This document shows positions 32,494 to 41,537 of a stretch of DNA of 64,000 nucleotides, piece by piece; the stretch's first letter is position 1; each line of letters begins with the position of its first letter. The DNA is taken from assembly GCF_013201895.1 (NCBI RefSeq), contig NZ_CP053841.1, forward strand, positions 1,612,001 through 1,676,000. The letters run 5' to 3'. This DNA comes from Campylobacter blaseri (lineage in GTDB: Bacteria; Campylobacterota; Campylobacteria; Campylobacterales; Campylobacteraceae). The translations under genes and the position numbers were made by a program. The notes beneath the pieces were generated by a model. It saw only the letters and a list, made by a program, of their open reading frames with translations, did not search any database and was not told where the DNA came from.

Positions 32494-33630
32494 TTAATTC
32501 CTGTCTCTATACTCTTTATAACCAAAATTTACTTTTTTGATAACATTATTATCTCTATCTACCATAACTAGATCGGGTAGCTTTACACCATTAAATGTAG
32601 TATTTTTAACAATTGTATAGTGAATCTGATCTTCAAAAATAATTCTGTCTCCTATTTTTAATTCTTTATCAAAAAAATAATCGCTATCATTTGCTGCAAG
32701 CCCTACTATATCGCCTGCTAAACAAGTATTTCCTCCTAGCAAATAACCATATTTGCCATTTTTATTCTCATACCTAACTTCTGGGCGATACGGCATTAGC
32801 ACAGTATCTGGCATATGAGCTTCTGCTGAGACATCTAAAATGGCAATCTTCTTTCCATTTTCAACAATATCAAGCACACTAGCTACCAAATACCCAGTTT
32901 GCCACCCCACAGCCTCTCCTGGTTCAATATATACTTCAAGTCTGTATTTATCTTTAAAATTTTTAATTAATTCCATTAATAGTCCTACATTATAATCTTT
33001 TCTAGTTATATGGTGTCCACCACCAAAATTTACCCACTTCATCTTAGGCAAAAACTCTCCAAACAAATTTTCAAATTTATTTAATACTTTTTCTAAACTT
33101 TCGCTACTTTCCTCACAAAGTGCATGAAAATGAAGACCACTAATACCGTCTAAAAACTCTTCTTTGAAATTTAACCTTGTTATTCCAAGACGACTAAATT
33201 TGCCACAAGGATTATATGCATCGGTTGGAGAAAAAGAGCTCTCTGGATTTACTCTTAGTCCACACTCTACATTGCTAGTTAAAGCTTTATCTTTAAATTT
33301 AATCCATTGATTAAAACTATTAAAAACAATATGATTTGAAATCTTTAATACTTCATCTATATCTTCATCTTTAAAGGCTGGTGAATAGGTATGAATCTCT
33401 CCATTTTTTATAAACTCGTGCGCATATTTTGCTTCATACAATCCACTACAAGTCGCACCATTTAAATATTTATCAATATAGGGCATTGCAGGAGAAAATG
33501 CAAAGCCTTTTAATGCACATAACACTTTAGCCCCACTTTTTTCTCCAACATATTTTAAAAGCTCTAAGTTTTTGATGAGCTTTTCTTCTTCACATACATA
33601 TGCTGGGGTTTTTATATCTTTTAAGTTCAT
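32494..33630 (-). CDS. nspC: carboxynorspermidine decarboxylase
   Basis: NspC removes CO2 from carboxy(nor)spermidine to give (nor)spermidine; in Campylobacter the product is mainly spermidine. The 378-residue PLP enzyme has the Lys41 Schiff-base site in CALKGFAFSP, a GLHFHALCEES segment, the WVNFGGGHHIT phosphate loop, the EPGEAVGW PLP-binding segment and GGNTCLAGD near the C-terminus. It stands divergent from moaD. Its partner dehydrogenase is at 50347. Confidence 0.95.
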   Translation of the reverse strand: MNLKDIKTPAYVCEEEKLIKNLELLKYVGEKSGAKVLCALKGFAFSPAMPYIDKYLNGATCSGLYEAKYAHEFIKNGEIHTYSPAFKDEDIDEVLKISNHIVFNSFNQWIKFKDKALTSNVECGLRVNPESSFSPTDAYNPCGKFSRLGITRLNFKEEFLDGISGLHFHALCEESSESLEKVLNKFENLFGEFLPKMKWVNFGGGHHITRKDYNVGLLMELIKNFKDKYRLEVYIEPGEAVGWQTGYLVASVLDIVENGKKIAILDVSAEAHMPDTVLMPYRPEVRYENKNGKYGYLLGGNTCLAGDIVGLAANDSDYFFDKELKIGDRIIFEDQIHYTIVKNTTFNGVKLPDLVMVDRDNNVIKKVNFGYKEYRDRN

Positions 33631-33722
33631 AAAATAGACCTTTCTTGTTTTTTAATATTATATATAAATTTATAAATTTTTAGCTACAATTTAGGTAAAC
33701 AATTTATAAAGGATAACTATAT

Positions 33723-33944
33723 ATGGTTAAAATAGAATTCTTAGGACCTATAGGAAAAGAGAGTATAAAGCTAGAAGCATCTAGTCTAAGCGATGTAAAA
33801 GAGATACTAAATAAAGATACTTCTTTAAAAGAGTGGTTAGAAATTTGCGCAGTTGCCATAAACGATACAATTGTGAGTGATACGAATACTACTTTAAAAG
33901 ATGGAGATAAAATTTCACTTTTACCGCCTGTTTGTGGAGGTTAA
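33723..33944 (+). CDS. moaD: molybdopterin synthase sulfur carrier subunit
   Basis: MoaD is a ubiquitin-like 73-residue protein whose C-terminal Gly-Gly (PPVCGG) carries the thiocarboxylate sulfur for molybdopterin. The beta-grasp pattern and the C-terminal ...DGDKISLLPPVCGG are diagnostic. AAAGGA lies upstream. It is followed after one base by moaE, with which it forms the synthase. Confidence 0.95.
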   Translation: MVKIEFLGPIGKESIKLEASSLSDVKEILNKDTSLKEWLEICAVAINDTIVSDTNTTLKDGDKISLLPPVCGG

Positions 33945-33945
33945 A

Positions 33946-34389
33946 ATGGAAATAGAAATTTACGAAGGTAATTTAGATGTTCCTGCAATTTATGCCTCGT
34001 GGTATAATAAATATAAACTTAAAAATTTAGGAGCTTTAATCGTCTTTTCAGGGATTGTAAGAAGTGAAGGCGGAATAGAGGCACTTAGTTTTGATATACA
34101 TAAACCTATTCTTCAAAGTTGGTTTGATGAGTGGTCAAAAAAGGCTGAAAAAGAGGGCGCTATTTTACTTTTTGCTCACTCACTTGGCGATGTTAGAATT
34201 CATGAAAGCTCATATGTAAGTGGGATAGTTTCAAAGCAAAGAAAAGTAGCTCTTAGGCTTATAAATGAGTTTGTTGAAGACTTTAAGGCAAATGCTCCAA
34301 TTTGGAAATATGATGTTATAAATGGTGAGAGAATTTATGCTAAAAATAGATCTCATAAGCTAAAAAATGCAGGAATTTTAAAAAAATAA
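33946..34389 (+). CDS. moaE: molybdopterin synthase catalytic subunit
   Basis: MoaE binds MoaD and inserts two sulfurs into precursor Z. The 147-residue product from ATG 33946 is of normal length. The start is set by GGAGG six bases upstream; a longer frame from 33901 lies inside moaD and is spurious. Family motifs: GALIVFSGIVRSEGG (Arg in the active-site loop), a HSLGDVRIHESSY block, APIWKYD, and the C-terminal AKNRSHK. Confidence 0.94.
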   Translation: MEIEIYEGNLDVPAIYASWYNKYKLKNLGALIVFSGIVRSEGGIEALSFDIHKPILQSWFDEWSKKAEKEGAILLFAHSLGDVRIHESSYVSGIVSKQRKVALRLINEFVEDFKANAPIWKYDVINGERIYAKNRSHKLKNAGILKK

Positions 34390-34402
34390 GGATTAGTATA
34401 TT

Positions 34403-35605
34403 ATGAAATTTATGCCCTATGAAAAAAGTTTGGAAATTCTAGCCAAAAATACTATTAAATGGGATCGAATTGAAAAAGTTACTATAACAAATGCTCTAAA
34501 TAGATATTTAGCTATAGATATAATTGCAAAAGATAACTACCCATCACATCCAACCTCAGCAATGGATGGATATGCTATAAAACATAGTGAAATTGAAAAT
34601 GGTAGCTTTACAATACTAGGCGATGTTCCAGCAGGTGCCTTAAAAGATGTAGAACTTGGTAAATTTGAATGTATTAAAACTTTCACGGGCTCATTGATGT
34701 CTAAAAACTCAGACACCTTAGTGCCTGTAGAAAATGTTGAAGTTTTTGATAATACAATAAAAATAATAAAAGAGGTTCCAAAAGGATTTGCCGTTAGAGA
34801 GATTGGTGAAAGCTATAAAAAAGGTGAAATATTAATTAAAAAAGGGACTAAACTTAGCTACTCTGAGATTGCTCTTTTAGCAGAACTTGGAGAAATTTTT
34901 GTAAGTGTTTATATAAAGCCAAAAGTAGCAATTCTGGCAACAGGAAGCGAAATAAAAGATATCGGGGAACCGCTTGAAAATGAGGCTCAAATCAGAAGTT
35001 CAAACCATGTTGCTCTAAAAGCTATGATGGAACTTATGGGGTGCGAACCTATGATACTGCCTATTGTAAAAGATGAACCCAATTTAGTAGAAAATGCGAT
35101 TTTACAGGGGCTTAGAAGTTGTGATATTTTACTTACCACAGGCGGAGTTAGTATGGGTGATTATGATTTTGTAAAAACTGCGCTCTCTAAAAACTGCAAT
35201 GTCATTATAAATGGTGCAGCTATAAAGCCGGGTCGCCATATTAAAATTTCAAAAATTGATGAAAAATATATCTTTTCACTTCCAGGTTTTCCATATTCGG
35301 CTATGGTAATGTGCATTTTATATGTTAGAGTTTTGATAAATAGCTTTTTTTCTATTAATGACAATTACGAAGTAAATGCAGTAATGGATAGCGATTTTAC
35401 TAAAAAATCTAAATTTTTAGAATTTAGTGCTTGCACTCTATACGCCGATAAAAAAGGGATTTTAAAGGTTAGCTTAAAGGGTAAAAAAGATGGCTCAAGT
35501 GCCATTGTAAATAACCTAAATCAAAATGCAGCACTCCTTATAACTCCTCTTGAATCAACCGGTCATAAAAAAGGCGATGTTGTAAAAGTTTTAAAAATGG
35601 TGTAA
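34403..35605 (+). CDS. moeA: molybdopterin molybdenumtransferase
   Basis: MoeA inserts molybdenum into adenylylated molybdopterin. The 400-residue protein has the N-terminal HPTSAMDGYAI motif, the TGSLMSKNSDTLVPVENV block, a MoaB/Mog-like domain with ATGSEI and LLTTGGVSMGDYD, and PGFPYSAMV, followed by a C-terminal beta domain. It lies 13 bp after moaE, giving a moaD-moaE-moeA operon that supports the two formate dehydrogenases in this window. Confidence 0.95.
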   Translation: MKFMPYEKSLEILAKNTIKWDRIEKVTITNALNRYLAIDIIAKDNYPSHPTSAMDGYAIKHSEIENGSFTILGDVPAGALKDVELGKFECIKTFTGSLMSKNSDTLVPVENVEVFDNTIKIIKEVPKGFAVREIGESYKKGEILIKKGTKLSYSEIALLAELGEIFVSVYIKPKVAILATGSEIKDIGEPLENEAQIRSSNHVALKAMMELMGCEPMILPIVKDEPNLVENAILQGLRSCDILLTTGGVSMGDYDFVKTALSKNCNVIINGAAIKPGRHIKISKIDEKYIFSLPGFPYSAMVMCILYVRVLINSFFSINDNYEVNAVMDSDFTKKSKFLEFSACTLYADKKGILKVSLKGKKDGSSAIVNNLNQNAALLITPLESTGHKKGDVVKVLKMV

Positions 35606-35633
35606 AATTACTAGCTAAATAAAAAGGAAAAAT

Positions 35634-36122
35634 ATGGATAGGATTTTGATTAAATTTAAAACATTTAAAATGATACATATAGCTATGATTTTTTCAATAA
35701 TCATATATGGGGCTGTAATTTATATTATAAAATATGCAAACTCTATGACTCCTATAATGTCATTGGAAAAAGAACAATTCGAGTTTTTAAAAAATATATC
35801 ACTTGGAGTATCTTTTTTAGTATTTTTAATTATTTTTTTTCTAAAAAAAGCTCTGATAAAAAAAGCACAAAACAGCACTTTAAGCAGTGATAAAGAAGAT
35901 AAATTGTTATTCTTTTTTATGAAATACTCAGGCTCATATTACATTTGGACTGCTTTATGTGAAATTCCTGCAATTGGTGGAATTTTATTCTACTTGATTT
36001 TAGGAAATCAAGGCTATAATTTTGCAATGTTACTTATATTAATTGCTCTAGCGCTAAGAGTAATATTTTCTCCAAGATTAAAAGATATAGAAGAGATGGA
36101 TCAAAAACTACAATACCTTTAA
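35634..36122 (+). CDS. four-helix integral membrane protein of unknown function
   Basis: This 162-residue protein has four predicted membrane helices (about 15-33, 52-70, 100-119, 127-146), with a lysine-rich cytoplasmic loop between helices two and three (KKALIKKAQNSTLSSDKEDK). No family was recognised. AAAAAGGAAAAA precedes the ATG. It follows moeA by 28 bp and is probably on the same message, but no molybdenum function can be read from the sequence. Its 3' end abuts a gene fragment and a tandem duplication. Confidence 0.7.
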   Translation: MDRILIKFKTFKMIHIAMIFSIIIYGAVIYIIKYANSMTPIMSLEKEQFEFLKNISLGVSFLVFLIIFFLKKALIKKAQNSTLSSDKEDKLLFFFMKYSGSYYIWTALCEIPAIGGILFYLILGNQGYNFAMLLILIALALRVIFSPRLKDIEEMDQKLQYL

Positions 36123-36123
36123 G

Positions 36124-36192
36124 GCACTTTTTAGCAGATGCAAATGTAAAGTGGATATAATATCCACCAAGCATCGCGCTAACATCTAAAAC
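36124..36192 (-). pseudogene. fragment of an HI0933-family oxidoreductase C-terminus
   Basis: On the minus strand this stretch encodes VLDVSAMLGGYYIHFTFASAK, matching the C-terminal end of the intact gene at 41538 (VLDVSGMLGGYNIHFAFASAK) codon for codon, with only a few substitutions. No more of the gene is present on either side, so it is debris of a duplicated or replaced copy. Confidence 0.82.
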
Positions 36193-36472
36193 ATTTATTA
36201 TAAAAACTATTGCTCTGTTTTAATATAGTATTGATAAAACTAAAACAGACAAACCTTACCAAGCTCCCAATTTATCGCTATTTAAAAGTTGAGATATTTT
36301 TCCTTGTGTCAAATGTATTTATTTTGATGGATAAAATTTAGATAAAAAGATAGGTATAAACAAAGATATCCATGTATTTAAAACTCTCCTATAATTGGAG
36401 TTTAAACTAATTTTATTTTGAATTGTGTTTTGATAACAAAAGTTAGTCAAAATTTTTAACAAATTTTTATGC
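36193..36472. other. AT-rich gap before the tandem repeat
   Basis: About 280 bp between the gene fragment and the duplication. Nothing recognisable. Confidence 0.4.
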
Positions 36473-36664
36473 TTCACATTCTAGTTTATCTTTAAAAATC
36501 AATTAAATTAAGTTAAAATACTCATTAATACTTTAACTAAAAAAGAGTAAGCTATTTGATTATCCTATGCTAAAACAAATTTTAGTTATATATTGAAATA
36601 GCATAGGATTTTTAAATAAATTAAAAAACTTTTGGGATATTTTTTAAAAACTACCTATCTCTCT
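36473..36664. repeat. tandem repeat, copy 1 (192 bp)
   Basis: Nearly identical to 36665-36856 directly next to it, with only a few base changes. It contains an 11-bp inverted repeat (ATCCTATGCTA ... TAGCATAGGAT, 36562-36609). Its end resembles the last codons of the DUF4198 gene (CTACCTATCT). Confidence 0.92.
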
Positions 36665-36856
36665 TTCACATTCTAGTTTATCTTTAAAAATCAATTAAAT
36701 TAAGTTGAAAATACACATTAATACTTTAACTGAAAAAGAGTAAGCTATTTGATTATCCTATGCTAAAACAAATTTTAGTTATATATTGAAATAGCATAGG
36801 ATTTTTAAATAAATTAAAAAACTTTTGGGATATTTTTTAAAAACTACCTATCTATC
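36665..36856. repeat. tandem repeat, copy 2 (192 bp)
   Basis: Second unit. It overlaps the stop codon and last codons of the DUF4198 gene at 36848 and includes the hairpin at 36754-36801, a likely transcription terminator for that gene, now present twice. Confidence 0.92.
36754..36801 (-). terminator. terminator-like hairpin after the DUF4198 gene
   Basis: An 11-bp perfect stem (ATCCTATGCTA / TAGCATAGGAT) enclosing an A/T-rich loop with a smaller nested stem, about 50 bp past the stop codon. The duplicate is at 36562-36609. Confidence 0.55.
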
Positions 36857-37723
36857 TTTTACATAAAACGAAAAACTAGCCATATAAAATACGCTTTTTG
36901 TTTTCCTAAATAGCTCTTTTAGCTTTCCATCTTTTTCAACTTTCTCATCATGAGATGCACTTATAACCCACTGTCCTGGTTTATCAAGTCTTATTTTTGC
37001 AACACCGTCCATAAGAAATGAGTAATAGGCAGTTCCGCCAATTTGATTTAAATTTTCACAATCTGCTCTTATAAATTCATTCATTTTATCACTTAAGCTT
37101 ATTTTTTCTCCATTAAATAATACTTCAAATTCAACCTCATCTCCGACTTTCAAATCTGACATATCACTTTTTGGCATGATTTCCAAAGCATGTCCTAATG
37201 GTTTTGCTTTTCCTTTGTAATTTAGATACCTTTTAGCAAAAGCTTGATATTTTAGTGCAAAAAGAACTTTTGAAACATCATCTATCTCGTCAAGTGGTTT
37301 TTGTTTTAATCTCATTTTTCCATTTTTATCTATATACTGAGTTACAAATGCTGGTTTTGTAGTGGATTCAAAAATCGTATTTTTTAGCATATTATCTTTA
37401 AGGGAAATTTTATTAAATGCAAAATCTGCTTTGTATATACTGAAATTTTTATCTTCCTCAAATGGCTTTGGTGCGATAAATTCTGGAAAATATAGCTTAA
37501 AAATTTTGCCTTTTTCATCAATCATCTGAAATTTTTCTAAATTTATACTTCCATTTTCAGAATTTAAAATATCATCAATAGGTATTTTATGTCCCCAGCC
37601 TATATTTACCAATAAATGACCTGGCTTGTGTGCAGTATGTTCACTTAAATTTATCCAAAATGCATGAGAAAATGCACTTGATAAAAAAACTGTCAATACC
37701 AAAAAAATTCGTAAAATTTTCAT
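36848..37723 (-). CDS. DUF4198 family periplasmic protein
   Basis: This 291-residue protein has a signal peptide (1-19, cleavage near FSHA). The mature N-terminus HAFWINLSEHTAHKPGHLLVNIGWGHKIP and the C-terminal DGVAKIRLDKPGQWVISASH strand pair are typical of DUF4198, a family often beside TonB receptors or metal importers. It is 146 bp downstream of the TonB receptor on the same strand. The His-rich start (four His in the first ~45 residues) could bind metal. A helper in uptake of a metal complex is an inference. Confidence 0.8.
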   Translation of the reverse strand: MKILRIFLVLTVFLSSAFSHAFWINLSEHTAHKPGHLLVNIGWGHKIPIDDILNSENGSINLEKFQMIDEKGKIFKLYFPEFIAPKPFEEDKNFSIYKADFAFNKISLKDNMLKNTIFESTTKPAFVTQYIDKNGKMRLKQKPLDEIDDVSKVLFALKYQAFAKRYLNYKGKAKPLGHALEIMPKSDMSDLKVGDEVEFEVLFNGEKISLSDKMNEFIRADCENLNQIGGTAYYSFLMDGVAKIRLDKPGQWVISASHDEKVEKDGKLKELFRKTKSVFYMASFSFYVKDR

Positions 37724-37869
37724 CTCATCTCCTTTTAAATTTTATTTAGTTTATCTAATTATGATTTATATTATCAATCAAATTTTATCTCCAAAAGAAT
37801 TTATTTTGCCTCTGCAAGGATTTTTATTTATAAATTTTTAAATAAAGATACTCTATCTATAAAATCTAT

Positions 37870-39825
37870 TTAAAATTTATAATTCATATTAACGCCCACC
37901 TCTCTTGGTGCGGATAAGAATTTATATCCAACATAGTTTGTATCGTATCTCTTGTCAAACAAATTATTACAATATAGTGATATATCAATATTTTTCTTTT
38001 TAAATCCAAATTTGAGATCAACAAGAGCATATCCGTTAGTTTTTGCTGTATTTTTCTCATCTGCATACATCTTGCTTTGTCCATGAATAGAGGCAATTGT
38101 ATAAAATCCACCAAAGCCATAGTAGTTAATACCCATACTATAAGTCCATTTTGGAGCATAGTTTATAAGTTTACCTTTATAATCACCCTTTACATCTTTA
38201 AAATCTTTATAAACACTTTTTGCATAGCCTAAATTTGCAAAAAGTGTGGCATTATCTGAAATTTTATATTGTGATTCTATTTCAAAACCTTTGCTATTAG
38301 CTTTTGCAGCATTTGTAGCATACGCAACTGATGGCGAAACATAAGTCATCACTTGTTTGTTTTTTATATCCGTATAAAATAATGCAAAATTTAGATTTAA
38401 TCTATCTAGCATAGTTGTCTTTGCTCCTATTTCATAGTTTATAAGAGTCTCTTTATCATACCATCTATTATTAACTGGAGCAAAAAGCAAATATCCACCT
38501 GATTTATATCCTTTTGATATCGTTGCATATGCTAAAGTTTCATCATTTATATCATAAGATAGAGTAAATCTAGGAGAAATAGCGCTATATGAACTTGACT
38601 CTTTTTTACTTAAAAGTAAATCGTCTAAATCTATACGATCTTTATCAAATCTAATCCCCAAAGTAGCGGTTAAATAATCAGTCAAATAAAAATCACTATG
38701 ACTAAAAATTCCATAACTTTTACTCTTTTTAATATTTTTTTGAAAATTTAACCCATTCATCAATAATAATCTATTTGAGTCTTGATATCCACCATTTATC
38801 CCAAATAAAAATTTTCCAAAATTCTCATTTAATCCAAATCTAAATTCTTGCATATACTCTTTTGTCTTGAAATAACTACCTAATTGCATTACTTTAATTG
38901 GAGTATGGTCTCCATCATAGTCACTAGTGTTGCGTTGATTTTTATAACTGCTTAAAGACTCAAATAGATACTTATCAAACTCATATTTAACATTAAGTGA
39001 ATTTTGATAAATCCTATTAGTAGTTTTTGCTTGAAAACCATTTTGATTTATGCGTGGATTATCAGCATTTGCAAGATTCATATGAGGAGCCCCATCATTA
39101 GAGTCATATAAACTTTGAATAAACATTATTTTAAGATTATCAAGTGGAGTAAATTTAAGATTTAATTTTACAAAATTATTTTTAGTAAAATCATCTCTTT
39201 TATTTAAAAATGTATTTTGCATATAGCCATCTTTTTTGTTATGACTAGCACTCAAAGATGCAAAAAATTTATCTTTTATAAGCTCTGTGCCTGTGCTAAA
39301 TGAAAAATTCCTACCCCCTCTATTTGCTAAATTTATTCCAAATTTTGTAGGGATGTCTTTGCTTGGCTCTTTTGAAACTATATTTATAACTCCTGAATAG
39401 GCATTTTTACCATACAAGCTTGATTGTGGTCCTTTTAAAATCTCAACTCTATCAATATCTTCAAGCACTATATAGTTTCCTGATGTGCCAAGATATGAAA
39501 CTCCATCAACAAACATAGCAATATTTGTATTATCAAATGCAGAATTTGATTGTATTCCTCTAATAGAAGCAGAGATAATCCCTGAGCCATTAAATATCGA
39601 TAAATTGGCTGAAAAGTTATTTAGATCTTCAATCTTTTTTATATTTTTATCCTGCAAATCATCTCCCTTTAAAACGCTTACTTGAGCAGGAATATCTTTT
39701 AAACTTTCATCTGTTTTTTGTGCCGTTACTACAATCCTATCAAGAGAGACAAAATTTAACTCATGAGCATTTAATACAAAGGTTAAACCCGCTGATAAAA
39801 AGATTATTTTGTTGATACTATACAT
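37870..39825 (-). CDS. TonB-dependent outer-membrane receptor
   Basis: This 651-residue receptor has a short signal (1-20), a TonB box-like DRIVVTAQK, a plug domain (about 40-155) with GPQSSLYGKNAYSGVINIVSK, and a 22-strand barrel ending in the outer-membrane signature ...GVNMNYKF. Barrel motifs such as SPRFTLSYDINDETLAYATISKG resemble siderophore receptors of the FyuA (pesticin/yersiniabactin) type. The substrate is not readable. It follows a methyltransferase gene with a 22-base overlap, and an AraC-type regulator is divergent. AAAGGA precedes the start. Iron or another metal chelate is the likely ligand. Confidence 0.9.
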   Translation of the reverse strand: MYSINKIIFLSAGLTFVLNAHELNFVSLDRIVVTAQKTDESLKDIPAQVSVLKGDDLQDKNIKKIEDLNNFSANLSIFNGSGIISASIRGIQSNSAFDNTNIAMFVDGVSYLGTSGNYIVLEDIDRVEILKGPQSSLYGKNAYSGVINIVSKEPSKDIPTKFGINLANRGGRNFSFSTGTELIKDKFFASLSASHNKKDGYMQNTFLNKRDDFTKNNFVKLNLKFTPLDNLKIMFIQSLYDSNDGAPHMNLANADNPRINQNGFQAKTTNRIYQNSLNVKYEFDKYLFESLSSYKNQRNTSDYDGDHTPIKVMQLGSYFKTKEYMQEFRFGLNENFGKFLFGINGGYQDSNRLLLMNGLNFQKNIKKSKSYGIFSHSDFYLTDYLTATLGIRFDKDRIDLDDLLLSKKESSSYSAISPRFTLSYDINDETLAYATISKGYKSGGYLLFAPVNNRWYDKETLINYEIGAKTTMLDRLNLNFALFYTDIKNKQVMTYVSPSVAYATNAAKANSKGFEIESQYKISDNATLFANLGYAKSVYKDFKDVKGDYKGKLINYAPKWTYSMGINYYGFGGFYTIASIHGQSKMYADEKNTAKTNGYALVDLKFGFKKKNIDISLYCNNLFDKRYDTNYVGYKFLSAPREVGVNMNYKF

Positions 39826-40427
39826 ACTGTCCTTTCATTTTTATGTTTATAAATTTTGATATTTTTAAAATGCAATTTCTTAAGAAGATTTTCATACTCA
39901 TCACATAAAAGCATATTTTCTACATTTATAGTTTTGCTGTATTTTTCTAAAGCTTGCTTACTTCCACCATCATTTAAAATCATAAATTCTCCATTTGGTT
40001 TTAAAACTCTTCTTACTAGTTCAAAACCTCTTTTTATATCGCTCCAAAAATAAGTAGTATTAAAAGCAGTTATGAGATCAAATTTTTCATCTTCAAAATC
40101 CATACTTAAAACATCTTGATTTGATATAAATACTCTTTTTTCATCTATTAAATTTTTATTTGTCTTAATTGATTTTTCAACACTAGTTTTTGAACAATCT
40201 ATGCCAAAAACTATTAAGTTTTTATTTAAATTTATAAAATTTGAAATATTCTTACCGCCTCCACAACCTATATCCAAAACTATTTTTTTATCTTGTAAAT
40301 TAATCTTTGATATCGCCCATAAAGCAGTTTTATTATGACCTAAATTCATAGCTGAAAGTATAAAATTACCAATAATACCCTTAGGATATTTTGCGTTTTG
40401 TGAAAGTATTTTAATTATTTTCATCAT
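39804..40427 (-). CDS. class I SAM-dependent methyltransferase
   Basis: The 207-residue protein has the SAM-binding motif VLDIGCGGGKNISNFI (about residue 52), then a D-C acidic motif (FGIDCSKTSV), FDLITAFNTTYFW and LKPNGEFMILNDGG. The substrate is unknown. It heads an operon with a TonB receptor and a DUF4198 protein, so it may modify a small metal-binding molecule or act on an imported compound. The stop overlaps the receptor start by 22 bases. Confidence 0.87.
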   Translation of the reverse strand: MMKIIKILSQNAKYPKGIIGNFILSAMNLGHNKTALWAISKINLQDKKIVLDIGCGGGKNISNFINLNKNLIVFGIDCSKTSVEKSIKTNKNLIDEKRVFISNQDVLSMDFEDEKFDLITAFNTTYFWSDIKRGFELVRRVLKPNGEFMILNDGGSKQALEKYSKTINVENMLLCDEYENLLKKLHFKNIKIYKHKNERTVCIVSTK

Positions 40428-40541
40428 ATCGTTTTCCTTATTCAGTCACATTTTAAGTTTTAATTAGTATAATATTTTTGATTTGGATTATCAATATAAT
40501 TTTTATATCTAAAGTATTTGTTTTTATATCGGAGGTATTTT

Positions 40542-41456
40542 TTGGCATATAAAATCAATGGCAATGATTTATATAGCGATATGATAGTAAAAGATCTTGA
40601 TACAACAAGTTTTTGTCATAAAAATTTACAAATTACAATTAAAAGAAAAAGATTAAGCGATAAGGTTGAATTTTATGACATAGCTAGCCATTTAGATGAA
40701 GATGTTGAAATTTACAATGACTCATATTCAAGTAAAGGACTAATGCTTGGATTTATGATAAATGGTCAAAGTAGTTTTAAGGCTCAAAATATTAGTTTAG
40801 ATTTATCTCCAAACTCTACTTATATACAAACACTTGATAGTTTAATAAACACAAAAACATTTTATAAAACTGGAACAACAAGAGTCATGGGCATAGTTAT
40901 AAGTCCTGATATGGCAAATTTATTTTTAAAAAACAGTGGTGAAAATTTAAAACTAAATAGAACAAATTTAAATACAAAAATTTACTTAGATGAGATAATA
41001 AACACAAACTATGATGACTGTTTGGGCGATATATTTTTGCAAGGTAAAATTTTTGATATCTTATATAATGAATTTTCAAGCATACAAAAACAGACAAATA
41101 CTAATAAGATTTTTCTTAGTAATTTTGATATAGCTGCTTTAAATAAGGCAAAAGATATACTTATATCATCATTTAAAAATCCACCTTGTATAAGCAAACT
41201 TGCAAAAATGGTTCATTTGAACGAATTTAAACTAAAAGTTGGTTTTAAACAGCTTTTTGATAAAACAGCTTTTGAAATTGTTAGAGAACAAAAAATGCTT
41301 CATGCAAAAGATCTTCTACAAAATTCAGATATGAATATATTTGAGATATCAAATTTTTTAGGTTTTAAACATCAAAGCCACTTCACAAAGATGTTTTATA
41401 ATGAGTTTAATATATTGCCAAAAGAGTTTATTAAAAATAGGAAATTTTATATATAA
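40542..41456 (+). CDS. AraC family transcriptional regulator (PchR/YbtA-like)
   Basis: This 304-residue regulator has a variable N-terminal sensor domain and a C-terminal AraC double helix-turn-helix (about 205-300: LAKMVHLNEFKLKVGFKQLF, then ISNFLGFKHQSHFTKMFYNEF). The recognition and PxxF-type end (LPKEFIKNRKF) match the siderophore-responsive PchR/YbtA/RipA group. The start is TTG 40542, set by GGAGG seven bases upstream; a longer frame from 40518 would include the ribosome site. It is divergent from the methyltransferase-TonB operon and probably controls it. Confidence 0.88.
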   Translation: MAYKINGNDLYSDMIVKDLDTTSFCHKNLQITIKRKRLSDKVEFYDIASHLDEDVEIYNDSYSSKGLMLGFMINGQSSFKAQNISLDLSPNSTYIQTLDSLINTKTFYKTGTTRVMGIVISPDMANLFLKNSGENLKLNRTNLNTKIYLDEIINTNYDDCLGDIFLQGKIFDILYNEFSSIQKQTNTNKIFLSNFDIAALNKAKDILISSFKNPPCISKLAKMVHLNEFKLKVGFKQLFDKTAFEIVREQKMLHAKDLLQNSDMNIFEISNFLGFKHQSHFTKMFYNEFNILPKEFIKNRKFYI

Positions 41457-41537
41457 ATTAATATTAGATCTTTTTAAATTTTGGCTTGATTCAAATTTCG
41501 TCTAAATTTAGATAAATATATTTATAAAATTATAGCT

